Part shown: in pieces, positions 34,776 to 40,253 of the stretch
How the letters are laid out: each line of letters opens with the position of its first letter
How positions within the stretch are numbered: position 1 is the first letter of the stretch
Source: an uncultured Alphaproteobacteria bacterium
GTDB lineage: Bacteria > Pseudomonadota > Alphaproteobacteria > Rhodobacterales > Rhodobacteraceae
NCBI GenBank assembly: GCA_902596985.1
Contig: CACJWR010000013.1
Span: forward strand, 1 to 40,253
Length of the DNA stretch: 40,253 bases
Reading direction: 5' to 3'
The notes under the pieces: generated by a model
The model's database searches: none
What the model was told of the DNA's origin: nothing
Seen by the model: only the letters and a program-made list of their open reading frames with translations
Position numbers and translations under genes: made by a program

Positions 34776-36089
34776 ATCTTTATTATTCAGTTTTTATCAA
34801 TAGTATTTGCATTTGGTATAGTGATTTTTGTACATGAGTTCGGGCACTTCATTGTTGCTCGTCTTAATAAGATCGATGTTTCTGTTTTTAGTATTGGATT
34901 TGGCCCTAGAATATTATCTTTTAGAGACAAAAAGGGAACTGAATGGCAGTTTGCTATTATTCCTCTAGGAGGATTTGTAAGATTTTCAGGTGACGATAAT
35001 CTTGCTTCTATAAAAACTCAAGTTGATGCTAATTCAGATTCTTCTAATTCTGCGCTATTTAATGAAGCTCCACTAATTGGTAGATTTTCAACTGTATTAG
35101 CGGGACCATTAGCAAATTTTATATTTTCCGTATTAGTTTTTTCATTGATCATACTTGTACAGGGAGTTTCTGTCAGTGACCCAGTAATTGGTAAAATTAA
35201 TAAGTTTTATGAAGCTAATTACGACATTAAAGTAAACGATAAAATTTTAGAGGTTGAAGGTAAAAAAGTAGATTCATTCTCAGAAATTTTTTCTTATATA
35301 AATAATTCTGGCGCAGAGACTTCTAAATTCACAATAAGAAGAGGTGCTTCAGTAAAAGAAATTGAGATTCCATATCTTCTTCAACCAATAGTAGAAGCTA
35401 TAGAGCCACTCTCAGCTGCGTCGCTTGCAGGATTGCAAATCGGCGATGTTTTTTTAACTGTTGAAGAAAAGAACCTCACCAACTTCAATGATTTAAGAGA
35501 ACAAATTATTAATTCTAAAGGAAGATCACTAAAAGTTACTATTTTTCGTGATGGTCAAATTCTGCAGAAATCTATACAACCCATCTTAAGTCCGATTGAG
35601 AACAAGAACGGTGACTTTGCCTCAATTTACAGAATTGGTGTAGCTGGCGGCCCGATATTTTATCCTCCTAGGGAAACGCCAAATGTTTTGAATGCGTTAA
35701 TTTTAGGAGCAGACACAACGGTGGGAGTAATTATTGCATCTTTTAAGGGTATAAAGGGTATAGTTAGCGGTCAAGTTGATCCTAAACATCTTTCTGGGCC
35801 TATAGGAATTGCTCATGCTGTTTCTGACTCCATTAATTCAGGACTTTTAGCTTTATTATCCTTAGTTGCTATCATTTCAACTGGCATAGGATTTGTTAAT
35901 TTGCTGCCCATACCTATTTTAGATGGTGGTCATATAGTCATGATGATGTATGAGTTTTTTTCACGAAAAAAACCTAGCGAGGGAGTTTTAAGATTTTCTA
36001 TGATATTTGGTTTAGTTTTGTTATTATCTCTGCTAATGTTTACAACATTTAATGATATTTCAAGACTAGTATTATTTTTTAAGTTTTAA
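34776..36089 (+). CDS. rseP: Site-2 intramembrane metalloprotease RseP, apparent ATC start
   Basis: RseP cuts transmembrane anti-sigma factors and signal-peptide remnants. The zinc motif HEFGH, two PDZ domains (about VIGKINKFYEANYDIKVNDKIL and VEAIEPLSAASLAGLQIGDVF) and the C-terminal NLLPIPILDGGH with the third metal ligand are all present. The first ATG/GTG/TTG in frame is GTG 34821, which would put HEFGH at residue 5 and delete the first membrane helix. Reading back to the dxr stop restores a perfect helix (FIIQFLSIVFAFGIVIFV). The best-placed initiator is ATC 34776, 6 nt after AGGAG (34765-34769), giving 437 aa and the active His at residue 20 (E. coli 22). ATT 34782 and ATT 34785 are alternatives. 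Confidence 0.9.
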   Translation: MFIIQFLSIVFAFGIVIFVHEFGHFIVARLNKIDVSVFSIGFGPRILSFRDKKGTEWQFAIIPLGGFVRFSGDDNLASIKTQVDANSDSSNSALFNEAPLIGRFSTVLAGPLANFIFSVLVFSLIILVQGVSVSDPVIGKINKFYEANYDIKVNDKILEVEGKKVDSFSEIFSYINNSGAETSKFTIRRGASVKEIEIPYLLQPIVEAIEPLSAASLAGLQIGDVFLTVEEKNLTNFNDLREQIINSKGRSLKVTIFRDGQILQKSIQPILSPIENKNGDFASIYRIGVAGGPIFYPPRETPNVLNALILGADTTVGVIIASFKGIKGIVSGQVDPKHLSGPIGIAHAVSDSINSGLLALLSLVAIISTGIGFVNLLPIPILDGGHIVMMMYEFFSRKKPSEGVLRFSMIFGLVLLLSLLMFTTFNDISRLVLFFKF

Positions 36090-36099
36090 GGAGACTTAC

Positions 36100-38391
36100 G
36101 TGAAACAATCTCTAAATAAGTTAATTCTTCTTTTCTTTTGTTTTTCAATATGTCTTTCAACCCCCTCTTATTCGCAGTTCAGCTTCTCCCAGATTAAAGT
36201 GCAAGGAAATTCTAATACAGATGTCGAAACTATTAAATCCATATCTGGGTTAAAAAAAAATATATCTTTATCAGCGAGCGATATAAACTCAGCCTTAAAA
36301 AATTTATATAACAGCAATCTTTTCGAAAGTGTTCAAGTCGTTCCTAAGGGGCAGACTATTTTAATCAAAGTAAAAGAAAATAAGAGGATACGTCGCTTAG
36401 CTTTTGAAGGAAATAAAAAAATAGAGGACAAAGAGTTATTTCCCTTAATTAAATCTAAGGAAAGACAACCCTTTAGTAAAGCACAGGTTGTTAAAGACAG
36501 CAGAATAATTTCAGACTTCTATCGATTTAAGTCTAGATATTCTGCAAGAGTTGAACCAAAAATAATTGAGAGAGACAAAGGATTTGTAGACCTTGTTTTT
36601 GAAATCGATGAAGGAAGTGTTTTACAAATTTCTCAAATCGATTTTGTTGGTAATCGTTCCTTTTCCGACAGGCAACTTATAAATGTTATTAAGTCAAAAA
36701 GAGCAGGGCTCTTTTCATCTTTTTTTACAAGTGATAATTACTCTGAAGATAGTCAAGAAGCAGATAAATACCTTTTAGAAAAATTTTATAAAGACAATGG
36801 TTTTCCTGATGCTAAAGTTATAGCTTCGCTTGGCGGCCTTAAAAATAGTGGTGAGACAGCTTTTTTAACCTATTCTATTTACGAAGGGCCTTTTTTTAGA
36901 TTTGGCAACTTATCAATTAAATCAATGGTCAAAGGCATTTCACCGTCTTTATATGAAAGCTCAATTGTTGCTTCTAAAGGAGATAATTTCAATAAATCCG
37001 AAATACAAAAAACTTTAGACAACATAAAAAAAGTGTCTGTAAATAATGGATACCCATTTTTAATTGGAACAGTAGACGAAGTTAGGAACTCTAAGGAAAA
37101 AGAAATAGAACTGCTTTTTAAGGTTATAGAAGGCCCAAAGCTTTTTGTTGAGCAGATAGAGATTAGTGGTAATACGCACACCCGCGATAATGTGATCAGG
37201 CGTGAATTTAAAGTTGAAGAAGGAGACGCCTTTGATCCATCCATGCTTAAAAGATCAGAAGAGAAATTGAAGTCTTTAGGTTACTTCGATGATGTAAAAG
37301 TCAACGTAAGACAAGGTTCAAACTCTCAGAATGCGATTGTAGATATAGCTGTGAAGGAAGCTCCAACAGGCTCACTCTCTTTTGGTTTAGGATATTCCAC
37401 TGATACAGATGTTTCTGCTCAGTTTGCGTTCAGTGAATCAAATTTTAGGGGTGCTGGCCAAGGTATTAGGTTGAGTGTTTCTGGTTCAAAAGATAACTCG
37501 TCTATTGGACTAGGTTTTAAAGAGCGTGGGTTTCTTGGAAGAGATGTTCTTGTGTCAATGGACATTGATTATACGAAGTCGAAGCCACGAGCCACTGGGT
37601 ATACAGCAAATCTTCTAGCTATAAAACCCTCAGTTGGGTTCAACCTTTCATCAGATACAAGGGTTAGACTTACTTACAAACTAGAAAATATAGACGTTAC
37701 TGCGGTAGGGACATCTGAGGTTTTAAAACAAGATCTTGGTAAATCCAATAGATCCTCAATAGACTTGTCCTTAAGTCACGACAAACGAGACTCTATTATT
37801 AAACCTACTAAAGGTTATATGATTAGATTTGGCTCTGAAATAGCTGGCTTAGGTGGAGACGAGCAGTTCGTAAAATCAAAAGCGAGTGGTAAAATATACC
37901 AAGGAGTTTATGGAAACAATATTATCTTTTCAACTGAATTAGAAGGTGGAATTTTGACTATGAATAAAGGCTATTCGAAAGTAGTCGATAGATTTGTTTT
38001 AGGTGGTCGTTCATTTCGAGGCTTCAAATATAGTGGGATAGGGCCTAGAGAGCTAGCAGGAGGGCAGTATACTATTCCGTTAGGAGGTGAAAAATATGCA
38101 ATAGCAAGATTTGCAGCTTCTTTTCCTTTAGGTTTACCTAGAGAATTAGGGTTATATGGTAGTGTTTTTGCTGAAGCTGGAAGTCTATGGGACATAAAAA
38201 CAGATCCAACTGTTGCAGGGCTTTCAGATAAGATCGCTTTAAGAGATAGAGCTTTAAGGACTTCTATAGGCTTTGCAATGAACTGGGAGACTCCAATTGG
38301 ACCGCTTCAGTTTAATTGGTCGAGGCCGCAAAAATATTTAAATGCCGATAGCCTTGAATATTTTAGTCTAAACCTTGCTACAAGATTTTGA
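36100..38391 (+). CDS. bamA: Outer membrane protein assembly factor BamA
   Basis: BamA is the central Omp85 protein inserting beta-barrels into the outer membrane. The 763 aa include a signal peptide (LILLFFCFSICLSTPSYS), five POTRA repeats whose starts are visible at FSQIKVQGNSNTD, IRRLAFEGNKKIED, ISQIDFVGNRSFSD, FRFGNLSIKS and VEQIEISGNTHTRD, and a 16-strand barrel. The conserved loop-6 motif reads GGRSFRGF (usually VRGF), and the chain ends with Phe (LATRF), the outer-membrane C-terminal signal. It starts at GTG 36100 with AAGGAG upstream and overlaps the next gene by 4 nt. Confidence 0.97.
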   Translation: MKQSLNKLILLFFCFSICLSTPSYSQFSFSQIKVQGNSNTDVETIKSISGLKKNISLSASDINSALKNLYNSNLFESVQVVPKGQTILIKVKENKRIRRLAFEGNKKIEDKELFPLIKSKERQPFSKAQVVKDSRIISDFYRFKSRYSARVEPKIIERDKGFVDLVFEIDEGSVLQISQIDFVGNRSFSDRQLINVIKSKRAGLFSSFFTSDNYSEDSQEADKYLLEKFYKDNGFPDAKVIASLGGLKNSGETAFLTYSIYEGPFFRFGNLSIKSMVKGISPSLYESSIVASKGDNFNKSEIQKTLDNIKKVSVNNGYPFLIGTVDEVRNSKEKEIELLFKVIEGPKLFVEQIEISGNTHTRDNVIRREFKVEEGDAFDPSMLKRSEEKLKSLGYFDDVKVNVRQGSNSQNAIVDIAVKEAPTGSLSFGLGYSTDTDVSAQFAFSESNFRGAGQGIRLSVSGSKDNSSIGLGFKERGFLGRDVLVSMDIDYTKSKPRATGYTANLLAIKPSVGFNLSSDTRVRLTYKLENIDVTAVGTSEVLKQDLGKSNRSSIDLSLSHDKRDSIIKPTKGYMIRFGSEIAGLGGDEQFVKSKASGKIYQGVYGNNIIFSTELEGGILTMNKGYSKVVDRFVLGGRSFRGFKYSGIGPRELAGGQYTIPLGGEKYAIARFAASFPLGLPRELGLYGSVFAEAGSLWDIKTDPTVAGLSDKIALRDRALRTSIGFAMNWETPIGPLQFNWSRPQKYLNADSLEYFSLNLATRF

Positions 38392-38966
38392 CCTTTCTTT
38401 ATAAGAATATAGTGGGGCTTTCATCGGGTGCTGCTTTGCTCTTATTATTATGTAATCCTATTTCCTCTCAGGAAAAAAATATTAACACTTCGGTCCTCGT
38501 TATAAGTAGTATAAATGTTTTTGAGAAATCGAAGCTAGGTAACGATATTTTATTTGCCTTTCAAGATGCAGCTCTTGAGCTAAAAAAAGAGGCTGACTTA
38601 AACGCTAAAAAATTTGAAGATGAAGAATTAGAATTAACTCAAAAAAGGGAAGTGTTAGCAAAAAAGGACTTTAATGAATTGGCTGATGACTTTGATAAAA
38701 GAGTTCAAAAGACCCGAAATTTTTATGATTTGAAAGATAGCCAATTGAGAGACAGTTTAGAAAAATGGAAGAAAAACTTTATTGAGTTATCAGGTAGAGT
38801 TATCCAGCCGATAATGTTAGAGTACCAAGCATTTATTGTTTTAGATTCATCTCAAACTGATCTATTTTTCGATAATAGAATAGATATTACTGAACAGGTC
38901 ATATTGGAACTAGATGAACTTTATAAGAGGGATCCAAAATACTTAGAAGTTATACTAGGTAAATAA
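38388..38966 (+). CDS. skp: Skp/OmpH-family periplasmic chaperone
   Basis: Skp-type chaperones hold unfolded outer-membrane proteins on their way to BamA. The 192-residue protein has a signal peptide (residues 1 to about 27, hydrophobic VGLSSGAALLLLLCNPISS). The OmpH pattern follows: INVFEKSKLGNDILFAFQ, a long charged coiled coil (about 55-130), and a C-terminal IVLDSSQTDLFFDNRIDITEQVI strand/helix region. The start is TTG 38388 overlapping the bamA stop (TTGA). No lpxD gene follows; fabZ comes after 13 nt. Confidence 0.87.
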   Translation: MTFLYKNIVGLSSGAALLLLLCNPISSQEKNINTSVLVISSINVFEKSKLGNDILFAFQDAALELKKEADLNAKKFEDEELELTQKREVLAKKDFNELADDFDKRVQKTRNFYDLKDSQLRDSLEKWKKNFIELSGRVIQPIMLEYQAFIVLDSSQTDLFFDNRIDITEQVILELDELYKRDPKYLEVILGK

Positions 38967-38979
38967 TTAGGAGAATTTT

Positions 38980-39423
38980 ATGAATAAGGAGAGCTGTAAT
39001 ATTGATGAAATTAAAAGATTGATTCCCCATAGATACCCATTTTTATTGATAGATAAAGTAATAGATATAGTTAAAAATGAGACAGCTACTGGAATAAAGA
39101 ATGTCACCGTAAACGAACCATACTTTCCTGGACATTTCCCATCCTCTCCGGTAGTTCCTGGCGTTTTACAAATAGAATCTATGGCCCAAACTGCGGCAGT
39201 TTTGGTAGCAAAAAGCCTAGACATTTCGGATTCCAGTGCTTTAGTGCTTTTGACTACAATAGATAATGCAAAATTCAGAAGACCAGTCATCCCTGGTGAT
39301 ATTATGGTGCTTTCTATAACTGTCCAAAAAATGAGGAATAAACTATGGAAATTCGAGGGTGAAGTGTTTGTAGATTCTCAAAAAATGTCTGAGTGCGAGT
39401 TCTCTGCGATGATGAGAATTTAA
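38980..39423 (+). CDS. fabZ: 3-hydroxyacyl-ACP dehydratase FabZ
   Basis: FabZ dehydrates 3-hydroxyacyl-ACP in fatty-acid elongation and competes with LpxA for 3-hydroxyacyl-ACP, which explains their pairing. The 147 aa hot-dog-fold protein has HRYPFLLIDKV, the catalytic His52 in FPGHFP and Glu66 in VLQIESMAQ. It starts at ATG 38980 with TTAGGAG upstream. Confidence 0.96.
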   Translation: MNKESCNIDEIKRLIPHRYPFLLIDKVIDIVKNETATGIKNVTVNEPYFPGHFPSSPVVPGVLQIESMAQTAAVLVAKSLDISDSSALVLLTTIDNAKFRRPVIPGDIMVLSITVQKMRNKLWKFEGEVFVDSQKMSECEFSAMMRI

Positions 39424-39424
39424 A

Positions 39425-39511
39425 ATGAGTTCTCTTGAATCCTTTTTAAAATATAGTCAAATGGGTTCAATTTTTTTAATTTTTGTTTGCAATAGTAATG
39501 GTGAAGTATAA
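39425..39511 (+). CDS. Possible 28-residue small ORF between fabZ and lpxA
   Basis: An ATG one base after the fabZ stop opens 28 codons whose TAA overlaps the lpxA start (TAATG). The predicted peptide begins MSSLESFLKYSQMG and has a short hydrophobic stretch SIFLIFVC. The exact tiling of the gap suggests translational coupling, but there is no strong ribosome binding site and no recognisable family. It could be a leader peptide, a gene remnant or chance. Confidence 0.3.
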   Translation: MSSLESFLKYSQMGSIFLIFVCNSNGEV

Positions 39512-40253
39512 TGGCTAAGCCTTCCACAATTATTCACCCAACAGCGATTGTTGAAGATGGTGCGATAATAGGTAATTCTTGTAAAATTGGACCCTATTGT
39601 TGTATTGGATCAGCAGTCACGTTGGATGATAATGTTATTTTAGAAAGCCATGTAGTAATTTCTGGAAAAACATTTATTGGAAAGGGAACAAAAGTTTGGC
39701 CTTTCGCCTCTATTGGAAGCGATCCACAAGACCTTAAGTATTCTGGTGAAAAAACCACACTTACAATTGGACAGAATAATTTTATTAGGGAATGTGTAAG
39801 TATAAGTATTGGTACTGCTGGAGGTGGGGGTAACACTATTATTGGAGATAATTGTCTATTAATGTTAGGAAGTCATGTTGGACATGACTGTAAGTTAGGT
39901 AGTAATATTGTTATTGCTAATAATTCTGCGATAGCTGGCCACGTGGTGATAGAAGATAATGTGAATATTGGTGGTTTGGTTGGAGTTCATCAATTTTGCA
40001 GGCTAGGAGAGGGCTCTATGATAGGAGCACATGCTATGGTTTCTAAAGATGTAATCCCGTACTCAATGATTGTTGGTATGAGACCTGTTCTATCAGGAGT
40101 AAACTTAGTAGGCTTAAAAAGACGAGGTTCAAAGAAGGAAAATATAAAAAAACTGGTAGAAGTATTTTCAAAAATTTTTGACAGAAGAGGGAGTAAGAAT
40201 TTTCAGGACCGAATAAAAGCATTGGATAAAGATGTAATGACTGAAATCTCAGA
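39511..40253 (+). CDS. lpxA: UDP-N-acetylglucosamine acyltransferase LpxA (partial, C-terminus off window)
   Basis: LpxA transfers 3-hydroxyacyl chains from ACP to UDP-GlcNAc, the first step of lipid A synthesis. About 247 residues are visible and the family is about 260, so only the tail is cut off. The hexapeptide-repeat left-handed helix is clear (IHPTAIVEDGAIIGNSCKIGP). The catalytic His lies in GSHVGHDCKLG, with the conserved AGHV and VHQFC histidines following. The C-terminal helical part has NLVGLKRRGSKKENIKKL. The insertion ISIGTAGGGGNTIIGDN is of the alphaproteobacterial kind. It starts at ATG 39511. Confidence 0.96.
   Translation, partial: MAKPSTIIHPTAIVEDGAIIGNSCKIGPYCCIGSAVTLDDNVILESHVVISGKTFIGKGTKVWPFASIGSDPQDLKYSGEKTTLTIGQNNFIRECVSISIGTAGGGGNTIIGDNCLLMLGSHVGHDCKLGSNIVIANNSAIAGHVVIEDNVNIGGLVGVHQFCRLGEGSMIGAHAMVSKDVIPYSMIVGMRPVLSGVNLVGLKRRGSKKENIKKLVEVFSKIFDRRGSKNFQDRIKALDKDVMTEIS

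Noticed and set aside
34821-36089. GTG 34821 as the rseP start
   Set aside because: It would delete the first membrane helix and leave the HEFGH motif at residue 5; no ribosome binding site precedes it.
1-40253. tRNA or rRNA genes, CRISPR arrays, insertion sequences, prophage or attachment sites
   Set aside because: Genes tile nearly the whole window with short gaps, and I saw no GGTTCRA-type tRNA arms, spaced direct repeats, transposase motifs or integrase genes.

Overview
The window is a compact, AT-rich chromosomal segment (roughly one-third G+C by eye) from an alphaproteobacterium, most likely a streamlined marine lineage in or near Rhodobacterales. This placement is inferred from several points. 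The gyrA-ssb-uvrA block, the two back-to-back cyclophilins after coaD, and a suf operon that opens with a single-cysteine IscR and contains Yip1-type membrane proteins all fit that group. So do the Mg-type HemB motif and the GyrA, UvrA and LpxA sequence style. There is almost no non-coding DNA: no stretch over 300 bases lacks a gene, many neighbours overlap by 4-12 nt, and starts such as TTG and GTG are common. I see no tRNA, rRNA, CRISPR array, insertion sequence, prophage or obvious horizontally acquired island.

Layout. (1) 1-4357, minus strand: trmFO (cut by the window edge), gyrA and ssb, divergent from uvrA. (2) 4484-8972, plus strand: uvrA, coaD, a cytosolic cyclophilin and an exported cyclophilin. 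(3) 8975-10872, minus strand: tyrS and a small alpha/beta hydrolase. (4) 10974-18395, plus strand: an iron-sulfur cluster operon of iscR, an IscS-like desulfurase, sufB, sufC, sufD, two Yip1-like membrane proteins and sufS. A palindrome in front of iscR is a candidate operator. (5) 18384-23362, mixed strands: a membrane-anchored penicillin-acylase-family Ntn hydrolase, a beta-hydroxyacid dehydrogenase, a SYLF-domain lipoprotein and hemB. (6) 23450-26890: mfd. (7) 26972-29469, minus strand: psuK, psuG and a DUF502 membrane protein, whose leftward transcript appears to end at an intrinsic terminator lying inside the 3' end of mfd. (8) 29625-40253, plus strand: the translation/envelope supercluster rpsB-tsf-pyrH-frr-cdsA-dxr-rseP-bamA-skp-fabZ-lpxA, cut by the right edge.

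How the genes work together. Regions 1 and 2 cover tRNA modification, DNA supercoiling and repair, CoA synthesis and protein folding. Region 4 mobilises sulfur (two desulfurases) onto the SufBCD scaffold under an iron-responsive repressor. Region 7 is a two-step pseudouridine salvage pathway. Region 8 links ribosome production and recycling to phospholipid, isoprenoid, outer-membrane-protein and lipid A synthesis.

No wholly new multi-gene system is evident. The points most worth checking are: a pseudoknot-capable rpsB leader abutting the ribosome binding site; an rseP gene that seems to start at ATC; a terminator hidden in mfd codons; two membrane proteins translationally locked into the suf operon; an 85-90 residue charged tail on ribosomal protein S2; a Gln at the GyrA position equivalent to E. 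coli Ser83; and the absence of uppS and lpxD from their customary places.
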